Assembly: GCA_048498995.1 (NCBI GenBank)
Contig: JBEHWX010000117.1
Span: forward strand, 1-17,490
From: JBEHWX01 sp048498995
GTDB taxonomy: Bacteria > Bacteroidota > Ignavibacteria > OLB7
Direction: 5' to 3'
Length of the DNA: 17,490 bases
Part shown: positions 1 to 5,761 of the stretch, in pieces
Layout: the number at the start of each line of letters is the position of its first letter
How positions within the stretch are numbered: position 1 is the stretch's first letter
The notes under the pieces: generated by a model
What the model was told of the DNA's origin: nothing
What the model saw: the letters and a program-made list of their open reading frames with translations, nothing else
The model's database searches: none
Translations under genes and position numbers: made by a program

Positions 1-60
1 GATGGCGAGTACGCGCGGGTCGAAGCTGTAGTTGATGCCGTTGGGCAGGCCCACGAACAT
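1..60 (-). CDS. Partial 5' end of an unidentified gene running off the left edge
   Basis: Read on the minus strand from an ATG at 60-58, the 20 codons to the window edge are open and 19 of them end in G or C, as in the clear genes here. The other two frames of the same strand do not show this bias, and the in-frame codons upstream of the ATG lose it. The peptide begins MFVGLPNGINYSFDP. The reading frame stays open upstream to a stop at 196-198, so an earlier start (GTG at 183-181) is possible but less likely. The wording is faintly like segments of large c-type cytochrome or heme-binding proteins, but 20 residues cannot support a function. If real, the gene is divergent from the lipoprotein at 207, with 61-206 as a shared promoter spacer in which I recognise no clear promoter. 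Confidence 0.3.
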   Translation of the reverse strand, partial: MFVGLPNGINYSFDPRVLAI

Positions 61-206
61 GCGTCGCTGGCACGTCAATCTCGGAGCGGCCGCACCGGAG
101 CAAGTCCCCGGATAGCCGGCGTATCCGCTCCGATCCTCCGGCCCTCCGCCGGCCGGTCGAGCGTGATTCTTTACGAATCTCACACCGTACCAATCTCATT
201 CTGGGT

Positions 207-797
207 ATGACGACCCTTCCTCAGCGTCGAGCGCGCGTGTTGGCGACGCTCGCTCTCCTGCTCCTCTCCCTGTCGCTGACCGGCTGTCTGACGGCCGAGA
301 AGAAGGAGTACTTCCTCAAGATGAACCCGGACGGCTCCGGCTCAGGCCGCATCGTCTTCCACAACATCATGTCGGCGCAGGAGGATTCGAGCGACGTCAC
401 CATGCGCGACTACACCGACCTGGTGAATCAGTACGTGAAGGGGACGAAGTTCGAGGACGGGCATCCCGGCTTCACCAACGTCAAGAAGCGGCTCTACGAG
501 AACGACGGCGTGCTCAACGGCGAGGTCACCTTCGACTTCTCCTCTCCCGAGCTCGTCGGCCTCTACCGCTACAAGGACAAGGGGACCTGGGTGTACTACA
601 TGGGCTACGACGGCGGCAACGGAGACATGTCGGTGGAGCACTACGACTCCTCGACCGGCGAGCTGGCCGGCGACAAGGTGCCGCTGATCTTCTGGCCGGA
701 GGGAACCACGGAGTTCGAGATCCGGACCAAGCTCGGCGAGGCCGATCGCTCCTCCCGCTCGCTCCTGGCGCTCTTCCGTCGCATCGGATCCAACTGA
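207..797 (+). CDS. Predicted lipoprotein of unknown function
   Basis: The 196-residue product starts with a basic n-region (QRRAR), a Leu/Ala-rich hydrophobic stretch at about residues 11-24 and a lipobox LTGC with the acylated Cys at 27, so it should be exported and anchored in a membrane by a lipid. The mature part is hydrophilic and probably beta-rich. It opens with KKEYFLKMNPDGSGSG and has several Tyr/Gly-rich strands (for example GTWVYYMGYDGG near residues 130-140). I do not recognise a named domain. The stop is nine bases before the ATG of the Nif3-like gene, so the two are probably co-transcribed. There is no obvious Shine-Dalgarno sequence before the ATG. The very long antisense frame across this gene is a high-GC shadow. 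Coding status is secure; function is unknown. Confidence 0.85.
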   Translation: MTTLPQRRARVLATLALLLLSLSLTGCLTAEKKEYFLKMNPDGSGSGRIVFHNIMSAQEDSSDVTMRDYTDLVNQYVKGTKFEDGHPGFTNVKKRLYENDGVLNGEVTFDFSSPELVGLYRYKDKGTWVYYMGYDGGNGDMSVEHYDSSTGELAGDKVPLIFWPEGTTEFEIRTKLGEADRSSRSLLALFRRIGSN

Positions 798-806
798 GGC
801 GCTCGC

Positions 807-1616
807 ATGCTGATCTCGGAGTTCATACGCGAGCTCGACCGCGAGATTCCGCTCGCCCTGGCGATGCAGGATGATCCGGTCGGCATGCAGGTGCTTCCGG
901 CCGATCGTGAGATCGAGACCGTGGCGGTGGCCTACGAGGTGGACGAGCGGGTGATCGCCGCGGCCGCCGAGGCGGGCGCCGGGCTGATCGTGGCGTTTCA
1001 TCCGCTGATCTATCCCTCGCTCCGCGCGGTCACCAGCCGAACGCGCGTCGAGCGCTCGGTGATCGACCTGATCAAGCGGGATATCGGCCTGTATATCCTC
1101 CACACCGCCTTCGACGCGCATCCGGAGGGGACGAGCGTGCTGCTGGCGCGGGCGCTCGGTCTGGAGGGAATCGCGCCGCTGACGCCGAGCCCGGTGATGG
1201 CCGGCGCGGGGATGGGGGCCATCGGTGCATTTGGTGAGCCGACGACACTTTACGAACTTACCGGTCGCCTCCGAGCAGTCTGCCGCGCCGATGTGGTGCG
1301 GGTCTCCGGAGGTCCGGGCACGAATGACGCGCCGATAGGTCGCGTCGCGATCCTCGGCGGAAGCGGCATGAGCTTCTACGACGCGGCGGTCCGCGCCGGC
1401 GCCGACGCCTTCATCACGGCGGACGTGCGGTATCATGGATTCCACGCCGCCAACGATCGGATCCCGGTGCTCGATCCGGGACATGCCGAATCGGAGCATC
1501 TGGTGGCCGAGGGAATGGCCGCTCTGATCGACCGCGTGGCTCGAAGCTCGGCGAGCGCGGTCGGGGTCGTGAGGCTCGACGTGCCGACCAATCCGATCAC
1601 GTACATCGTGAACTAA
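807..1616 (+). CDS. Nif3-like (DUF34/YbgI family) dinuclear metal-centre protein
   Basis: The 269-residue product matches the Nif3/YbgI family in length and motif order: DDPVGMQV near 22-29, the metal-site segment AFHPLIY at 63-69, LHTAFDAHPEGTS at 98-110 with Asp103, ADAFITADVRYH at 199-210, and LDPGHAESE at 222-230 with His226 and Glu230. The family forms toroidal hexamers with a two-metal site. Its biochemical role is not settled; hydrolase and cyclohydrolase-like activities have been proposed. One feature is unusual: the canonical pair is His-His-Pro, and here the first His is replaced by Phe64 while His65 is kept, which should remove one ligand of one metal. The other expected ligands are present. 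The gene follows a lipoprotein gene closely and precedes a COG1579 zinc-ribbon gene, a pairing seen in many bacteria. Confidence 0.93.
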   Translation: MLISEFIRELDREIPLALAMQDDPVGMQVLPADREIETVAVAYEVDERVIAAAAEAGAGLIVAFHPLIYPSLRAVTSRTRVERSVIDLIKRDIGLYILHTAFDAHPEGTSVLLARALGLEGIAPLTPSPVMAGAGMGAIGAFGEPTTLYELTGRLRAVCRADVVRVSGGPGTNDAPIGRVAILGGSGMSFYDAAVRAGADAFITADVRYHGFHAANDRIPVLDPGHAESEHLVAEGMAALIDRVARSSASAVGVVRLDVPTNPITYIVN

Positions 1617-1662
1617 CGAAGCAATAGTATCCCAGCTGCGAATACATCGGAGGCATTGAACC

Positions 1663-2385
1663 GTGGAAGAAGTACTACGTGCGCTGTATAGGCTACAGCA
1701 GATCGACAGCGAGCTCGACGAACTCGACGACAGCGGCGGAGAGCTCCCGGGCGAGGTCGATGGTCTCAAGAAGAAGATCGACTCGCTGACGGCTGCGATC
1801 GAGGGTGAGGAGAAGAAACTGAAGGATCTGAAGCAGTCGCGCGCGGTCTCCACCGGCGCCCTGGAGGACCTTCGCGAGCGCCATCGGTCCCTGAACGAGC
1901 GTCTCCGTACCGTCCGCAACAACAAGGAATACGAGGCAACGACCGCCGAGATCGAGGCCGCCGAGGGAGAGCTCCAGGCCAAGGAGCGCTCGATGGTGAC
2001 GCTCGATGCGCAGGAAGCGCTGATCATCCGCGACACGGAGGAGCTTTCGCGCCAGCGCGAGGAGCTCAACAAGGAGATTGACGAGAAGAGCGGCACGCTG
2101 GCGACGATCCGCGAGACGCACGCCGACGAGATCGAGGAGCTCCGCCAGAAGCGGGAGGACGCCGTCAAGCTGGTCTCCCCCGATCTGCTCAAGCGCTATC
2201 ACCACATCCGCACGGCCTATCCGGACGCGGTGGTGAAGGTTCGCAAGAACGCCTGCTCCGGCTGCTATCGCGCCATCCCGGCTCAGATGATCGTCGAGAT
2301 GCGCCGCTTCGAGCGCGTCTTCACCTGCGAGCACTGCGGCCGCATCCTGGTCGACGAGGAGATCGCGACGGTCCCCACGGTCTGA
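1663..2385 (+). CDS. COG1579-type coiled-coil protein with C4 zinc ribbon
   Basis: The 240-residue product begins with a GTG codon preceded by a good Shine-Dalgarno GGAGG (1649-1653). Residues about 5-175 are Glu/Lys/Leu-rich heptads, a long coiled coil containing the family signature VRNNKEYEA (84-92). The C-terminus is a four-cysteine zinc ribbon with CSGC at 198-201 and CEHC at 222-225. This is the architecture of the COG1579 family (zf-RING_7), annotated as possible nucleic-acid-binding proteins; no reaction is established. It lies 46 bases after the Nif3-like gene and directly upstream of rnpB. The association with a Nif3 homologue is a recurrent bacterial neighbourhood. No rho-independent terminator with a T tract follows, so transcription may continue toward rnpB. 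Confidence 0.93.
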   Translation: MEEVLRALYRLQQIDSELDELDDSGGELPGEVDGLKKKIDSLTAAIEGEEKKLKDLKQSRAVSTGALEDLRERHRSLNERLRTVRNNKEYEATTAEIEAAEGELQAKERSMVTLDAQEALIIRDTEELSRQREELNKEIDEKSGTLATIRETHADEIEELRQKREDAVKLVSPDLLKRYHHIRTAYPDAVVKVRKNACSGCYRAIPAQMIVEMRRFERVFTCEHCGRILVDEEIATVPTV

Positions 2386-2425
2386 TCGGACAACGATTCG
2401 CCGGGGCAGAGAATGCTCCGATTCC

Positions 2426-2486
2426 GGCGGTGCGGACCCCGAAAGGCCGAACGCCCCCGGTTTGAACCGGGGGGGGCCGGACCGCC
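2426..2486 (+). other. GC-rich hairpin between the zinc-ribbon gene and rnpB
   Basis: An outer stem pairs 2426-2435 with 2477-2486 (nine of ten positions pair). Inside it a perfect inverted repeat pairs 2454-2462 with 2465-2473, so an eight-base-pair stem with a four-base loop is easily formed. There is no T tract on either strand, so it is not a canonical rho-independent terminator. It could be a transcription attenuator, a processing or stability hairpin for the zinc-ribbon mRNA, or a 5' leader structure of the RNase P RNA precursor. It does not have the length or arm arrangement of a tRNA, although the inner loop sequence resembles a T arm. Confidence 0.4.
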
Positions 2487-2525
2487 GTCGGTTCGACGAT
2501 GACGGGAAGGATGAACGACGACGTC

Positions 2526-2957
2526 ATCCGGAGTGCGTCGGGCAGTCGCTCCGGGGTCCGCTTCGGCGAGGCTCCGGGGAGGAACGTCCGAACTCCATAG
2601 GGCAGCGTGCCAGCTAACGGCTGGGCGCCCAATCCAAGGCGACGACATGGTCGTCGACCGGAGAGGCGACGGAAAGTGCAACAGAAAGGATACCGCCCGT
2701 GACCTCGGTCCCGGGTAAGGGTGAAATGGCGAGGTAAGAGCTCACCGCGTATCGGGCAACCGGTACGGCATTGCAAACCCCACGCGGAGCAAGGCCAAGT
2801 ATGGCGTCGGCGCGGAGCGGCCCGCTCCCTCCCTCCTCACGGAGGTACGACGCCGGGTAGGCCGCTCGAGGGCGCGAGCGATCGCGCTCCCAGATAAATG
2901 GCTGCCTCCCCCGCTTCGCGGGGAAGACAGAATTCGGCGTACAGACGCGCTTCGGAT
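2526..2957 (+). ncRNA. rnpB: RNase P RNA, bacterial class A
   Basis: This is the catalytic RNA of RNase P, which removes 5' leaders from tRNA precursors. The universally conserved parts are readable: GAGGAACGTCCGAACTCC at 2579-2596 followed by ATAGGGCAG (conserved region I and the 5' side of P4), AGTGCAACAGAAAGGA near 2677-2692, GGTAAGGGTGAAA near 2713-2725, GGTAAGAGCTCACCGCG near 2733-2749, GCGGAGCAAGGCCAAGTA near 2784-2801, GGGTAGGCCGCT near 2854-2865, AGATAAATGGCTGCC at 2892-2906, and ACAGAATTCGGCGTACA at 2927-2943 (3' side of P4). The ends are set by a P1 helix pairing 2527-2538 with 2945-2956, twelve pairs including two G-U, with A2526-T2957 possibly extending it. The roughly 430-nt length is at the long end for the class; one extra hairpin pairs 2641-2646 with 2650-2655. 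No promoter was recognised immediately upstream. Confidence 0.97.
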
Positions 2958-3123
2958 ATCGTCGTCGTTGTCCCCCTCCCCGTCCCCACGATCTTGCATG
3001 GGAGATCCGCCCCCGCGGAGCCCATCCCCCCGCATCCGCCTCGATGACCTCACGCGGCCGCGCGCTGTGCGAGGCCATCCTCAAGGCGTTCATATCTCTC
3101 AACCTCTTCTTGCCGACACGATC

Positions 3124-3444
3124 ATGAGCTCCCGTCTCGACCAGATGCTGAAGTTCCTTGAGGAGGATCCGAACGACAGCTTCTCCCGCTACGCCGTCGC
3201 ACTGGAATACAACAGCCGCAAGGAGTACGACCGCGCCGTCGAGCAGCTCGTCGAGCTTCGCCGGCGCGATCCCGATTACGTCGCCACCTACTACCAGCTC
3301 GGCCAGATCTACGTGACGCTCAGCCGCTGGGACGACGCCGAGGAGGCCTACAAGGTGGGAATGGATGTGAGCCGGAAGGTGGGTGATCTGCATACCCGGA
3401 GCGAGCTCGAGGCCGCCCTGGATGAACTCGACACGCTGCGCTGA
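3124..3444 (+). CDS. Small TPR-repeat protein
   Basis: The ATG at 3124 (MSSRLDQMLKFLEEDPND) is chosen because the in-frame codons upstream are low-complexity Pro/Ser/Arg and back onto the 3' end of rnpB. The 106-residue product carries about two tetratricopeptide repeats: FSRYAVALEYNSRKEYDRAV at about 20-39 and ATYYQLGQIYVTLSRWDDAE at about 60-79, with the expected small/aromatic residue pattern and the DP turn between helices. There is no signal peptide or membrane segment, so it is probably a cytoplasmic protein-interaction module with no enzymatic role visible. Its stop codon is two bases before the ATG of the phosphoribosyltransferase-like gene, so the two are almost certainly translated from one mRNA. 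No convincing Shine-Dalgarno sequence precedes it. Confidence 0.88.
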   Translation: MSSRLDQMLKFLEEDPNDSFSRYAVALEYNSRKEYDRAVEQLVELRRRDPDYVATYYQLGQIYVTLSRWDDAEEAYKVGMDVSRKVGDLHTRSELEAALDELDTLR

Positions 3445-3446
3445 CG

Positions 3447-4040
3447 ATGGAACGCCACGAGATCCTCGATATGCTCGCCAGGACCGGCGCCATCGTGGAA
3501 GGACACTTCCCCGCCGATACCGGCCGCGCGCACACCGACATGGCGGTCAGGACCGCGAAGGTGCTGCAGTTCGCGCCGCTGAACCGGAAGCTCGCCTTCG
3601 AGATCGTCCGACACTTTCTCGAGCTCGACATTCACGTTGTGGTCGCGGTCTCCACCGGCGCCATCCCGATTGCCGTCGAGGTGGGACGCCAGCTCGAGGC
3701 GCGGACCATCTTCATCGAGGAGACCGATGGGCGCGCGGGACTCTTCCGCGGCTTCGGGCTGTATCATGGCGAGCGGGTGGTGCTGATTCAGGATTATCTG
3801 CGCACGCAGCGGGAGCTGATCCCCGCGCTCGGACTGATCCGCGACGCGGACGCCAGGCTGATCGGCGTCGGCTCGGTGATCGACGGACGGGAGGAGATCG
3901 CCACGCACACCTACAAGAACGTCACCGCGCTCCGGCACCGGCCGAACCAGTACGCTCCGGAGGAATGCCCACTCTGCGCCGCCGGCGTTCCGCTCGTCGA
4001 CCCGGACACGCTTCCGCCGGAATCGCCCACCGCGGAGTGA
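3447..4040 (+). CDS. Orotate phosphoribosyltransferase-like protein with degenerate PRPP loop
   Basis: The 197-residue product has the length and layout of the short bacterial/archaeal orotate phosphoribosyltransferase (PyrE) subfamily: GAIVEGHF at 14-21, VVAVSTGAIPIAVEVGRQL at 65-83 in place of the usual GPALGGIPLA segment, IFIEETDGRAGLFRGF at 88-103 matching the E-x-D-G...RGF segment, and the C-terminal ECPLCAAGVPLVDP at 173-186. Functional PyrE transfers a ribosyl-phosphate from PRPP to orotate in UMP synthesis. Here the PRPP-binding motif, normally of the form (E/D)-D-V-x-T-T-G-x-S, reads QDYLRTQREL at 115-124: one acid, one Thr and the Gly are gone. I therefore call it OPRT-like, with canonical activity doubtful; a regulatory or altered-substrate role is possible. 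It follows the TPR gene by two bases. Confidence 0.85.
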   Translation: MERHEILDMLARTGAIVEGHFPADTGRAHTDMAVRTAKVLQFAPLNRKLAFEIVRHFLELDIHVVVAVSTGAIPIAVEVGRQLEARTIFIEETDGRAGLFRGFGLYHGERVVLIQDYLRTQRELIPALGLIRDADARLIGVGSVIDGREEIATHTYKNVTALRHRPNQYAPEECPLCAAGVPLVDPDTLPPESPTAE

Positions 4041-4044
4041 CCGG

Positions 4045-4075
4045 GCCGCGCCCACGCGGCTGGCGCGGGCGCGGC
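4045..4075. terminator. Possible weak bidirectional terminator hairpin
   Basis: A nine-base-pair perfect GC stem (4045-4053 with 4067-4075, 13-base loop) lies in the 51 bases between two convergent genes, the OPRT-like gene ending at 4040 and the DUF2520 gene ending at 4092. It has no T tract on either strand, so position is the main argument. Confidence 0.35.
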
Positions 4076-4091
4076 GATCTCGACCGCGATC

Positions 4092-4985
4092 TCAGGCGTC
4101 GACGCCGCCGAACAGCTCCTTCCACTCCCTCAACCCCTCTCCGGTGCAGACGATGCCGGCCGTGAGCTCGCCGAGCGCGGCGAACGGCCTCAGGTACTCC
4201 GGCGCGTCCCGCTCCACCGACCGGAGCTGCTGCTCGACCACTTCGCGATCGCCGCGGGAGATCGGCCCGGTGAGCTTCTCCGGCATCGCCACGCCATCCT
4301 CCACCCCACGCTCCACGCTTTCGTGCATGAACCGGGCGACCACGGCGCGCGCGTCACGATCGTCGAGGCCGGCGCGGCGATAGAGCTCGGCCGCCATGTG
4401 GAAGAGGGCGAGCGAATAGTTGGAGGCGGCCGAGGCGGCCGCGTGATAGAGCGGGCGGCGCTCGTCGGCAACCGTCACCAGACGGGGGGCGACCGGCGCG
4501 AGAATCTCGGCGGCGATCCGCTCCACATCGTCGCTCGTTCCGGTGACGCCCCAGAGGAGTCCCGGAGGGATCGGGCTGTCGCCGGTGAAGGAGGCGTTCG
4601 GATGGAGCACGAGCGGGCGGCCTCCCTTGCGCGAGAAGGGCTCCAGCAGCGAGACGGAGCCGGCGCCCGAGGAATGCGCTACGGTCACTCCCTCCCAGCT
4701 GTCGCGCCCGGCGGCGACCCGCTCGGCCACCTCTGGGATGGCCCGGTCGGAGGTCGCGATCCAGATCAGATCGATCGGGAGATGGGCGATCTCCTCCAGG
4801 GAGAAGACCAGCGAGGCCTCCGGCACCAGCGGGCCGATGGAGGCGAAGCGATCGGCATCGCGCACCATCACGGCCGCTATCTCCTCGGGCATCGTCAGGG
4901 CCAGGGCGTGGGCGAGCTTTCCGGAGCCGACCAGGAGCATGCGGCGGGCGCCGGGGCGGGGCGAATCGATGTTCTGTCCGTTCAT
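4092..4985 (-). CDS. Rossmann-like/DUF2520 domain protein
   Basis: The 297-residue product is a two-domain dehydrogenase-like protein. The N-terminal Rossmann region carries MLLVGSGKLAHALAL at 16-30 (a GxGxxA dinucleotide loop), IWIATSDRAIPEVA at 74-87 and VAHSSGAGS at 102-110. The C-terminal helical DUF2520 region has VLHPNASFTG at 126-135, PLYHAAASAASNYS at 178-191 and LTGPISRGD at 238-246. These are the family's recognisable segments, related to ketopantoate-reductase and 6-phosphogluconate-dehydrogenase folds; the substrate is not known. The first ATG is kept, but a start at Met16, directly on the Rossmann strand, is also possible (no Shine-Dalgarno sequence supports either). It converges on the OPRT-like gene and diverges from the small lipoprotein gene across an AT-richer spacer. 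Confidence 0.92.
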   Translation of the reverse strand: MNGQNIDSPRPGARRMLLVGSGKLAHALALTMPEEIAAVMVRDADRFASIGPLVPEASLVFSLEEIAHLPIDLIWIATSDRAIPEVAERVAAGRDSWEGVTVAHSSGAGSVSLLEPFSRKGGRPLVLHPNASFTGDSPIPPGLLWGVTGTSDDVERIAAEILAPVAPRLVTVADERRPLYHAAASAASNYSLALFHMAAELYRRAGLDDRDARAVVARFMHESVERGVEDGVAMPEKLTGPISRGDREVVEQQLRSVERDAPEYLRPFAALGELTAGIVCTGEGLREWKELFGGVDA

Positions 4986-5100
4986 GAAAAAAAATCTTCA
5001 GATCCGGGGTAACGCCCGTAACGGGTGGGCGTGGAAGCAGAAGTTACAAAGGTGGAGGATGTTGGAAGGGATGGCTTACAGAATGATTAAAAAACTTTAA
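4984..5100 (+). CDS. Doubtful small basic ORF (38 residues)
   Basis: An ATG at 4984, overlapping the start codon of the DUF2520 gene on the other strand, opens a 38-codon frame ending at a TAA (5098-5100). The peptide is strongly basic and Trp-rich (MKKNLQIRGNARNGWAWK, then RWRMLEGMAYRMIKKL). Its codons (AGG, AGA, TTA, CTT) are unlike those of neighbouring genes and there is no clear Shine-Dalgarno sequence. It most likely arises by chance in an AT-rich promoter spacer; it is listed because it nearly fills that spacer and ends just before a promoter. Confidence 0.12.
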   Translation: MKKNLQIRGNARNGWAWKQKLQRWRMLEGMAYRMIKKL

Positions 5101-5103
5101 TCG

Positions 5104-5131
5104 TTGCTGTGGGGGGAATCCTCTATTTTTG
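5104..5131 (+). promoter_or_regulatory. Bacteroidota-type promoter for the small lipoprotein gene
   Basis: TTG at 5104-5106 (-33 element) and TATTTTTG at 5124-5131 (a full match to the TAnnTTTG -7 consensus) are separated by 17 bases. Transcription would begin near 5138, giving a 5' leader of about 75 bases before the ATG at 5213. The surrounding spacer is notably AT-rich compared with the coding DNA, which supports a promoter role. Confidence 0.65.
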
Positions 5132-5212
5132 CGCACCGTTTTTGCGGCGCTGTATCAGGGAAGCCGACAGTGCCCACGAGACCTATAGGTTATTTCCACA
5201 TTCAAACCCTCT

Positions 5213-5452
5213 ATGAAGACCAGAACGTTCCTCTTCGCTTCGCTCTTCGCGATCAGCCTCACCGTCATGGCCTGCGGCTCCAAGACCGAGGAGCAGGCTC
5301 CGATGGACACGGCGGCCACGACGACGACCCCGGCCCCGTCGGCCCCGACCGCCGACACCATGGCGACGACCCCGGCCCCGGCCCCGATGGACACGGCTGC
5401 TCACAGCGGCATGGACACTGCGTCGCACAGCGCTGACACCACGCATAAGTAA
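5213..5452 (+). CDS. Short Thr/Ala/Pro-rich lipoprotein
   Basis: The 79-residue product has a short Lys/Arg n-region, a hydrophobic stretch LFASLFAISLTV and a lipobox VMAC with Cys at 21. The rest is low-complexity: Thr, Ala and Pro with repeated PMDTAA and TTPAP segments, ending in a His-containing tail (HSGMDTASHSADTTHK). This is the look of a disordered, surface- or periplasm-facing lipoprotein; no enzymatic domain is present. It is a single-gene transcription unit: a Bacteroidota-type promoter lies about 80 bases upstream and a strong hairpin terminator about 30 bases downstream, which suggests it may be abundantly expressed. The four His residues near the end could bind metal, but that is speculation. 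Another frame is open across the same bases, but only this one has a signal peptide and lipobox. Confidence 0.82.
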   Translation: MKTRTFLFASLFAISLTVMACGSKTEEQAPMDTAATTTTPAPSAPTADTMATTPAPAPMDTAAHSGMDTASHSADTTHK

Positions 5453-5480
5453 GCTTCCGAGCAACTCTACTACAGTGCTC

Positions 5481-5514
5481 AAGAGCCCGTCGACGTTTGC
5501 GCCGACGGGCTCTT
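5481..5514 (+). terminator. Rho-independent terminator of the small lipoprotein gene
   Basis: A perfect twelve-base-pair stem (5481-5492 with 5503-5514) with a ten-base loop ends in CTCTTTC, giving a short T run on the plus strand. It begins 28 bases after the stop codon. As the stem starts with AA it could also act on the minus strand, after the large T9SS protein gene. Confidence 0.85.
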
Positions 5515-5582
5515 TCACGTTCAGTCCCCACCACGCCGATTACCGGCGCTCTCGAAGAGCGTTGCACACGCAGCCGTTCATG

Positions 5583-5701
5583 CCGGTAGATTCATGTCGG
5601 TGGATTCATGTCGGTAGGCGCACGTCTTCAGCGTGCGCATTGGCCCGATGCCGGAGGAACGGCCACCGCGGCCGATCCGCACCTGCCGACCCGCACCTGC
5701 C
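5583..5701. repeat. Short tandem duplications and a hairpin in a non-coding spacer
   Basis: The 309-base gap between 5453 and 5761 has no gene I can support. It holds the terminator above and two unrelated 14-bp tandem duplications. The first is GATTCATGTCGGTG at 5589-5602 repeated with one change at 5603-5616, with a partial copy before it (5583-5588). The second is GATCCGCACCTGCC at 5674-5687 repeated with one change at 5688-5701. Between them a seven-base-pair hairpin pairs 5618-5624 with 5632-5638 (loop TCTTCAG). It looks like a dispersed intergenic repeat region; the function is unknown. Confidence 0.6.
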
Positions 5702-5761
5702 AACGCGCCATGCTCGGGCGCCTCACGAAAGCCACGCACGCACAGGACGCCATCCCCCACG

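Noticed and set aside
342..2192. 616-codon antisense frame over the lipoprotein, Nif3-like and zinc-ribbon genes
   Set aside because: It is antisense to three genes with recognisable motifs or signal sequences, its product is Ser/Arg then His/Arg/Asp-rich with no domain, and it is the expected shadow of GC-rich coding DNA.
2454..2473. Possible tRNA (the loop resembles a T arm, GGTTTGAACC)
   Set aside because: No acceptor stem, D arm, anticodon arm or tRNA spacing could be built around it; it is a simple inverted repeat.
2533..3393. Several short open frames on both strands across 2533-3393
   Set aside because: The section to about 2957 is RNase P RNA, confirmed by conserved regions and the P1 helix; the rest is shadow of the spacer and TPR gene.
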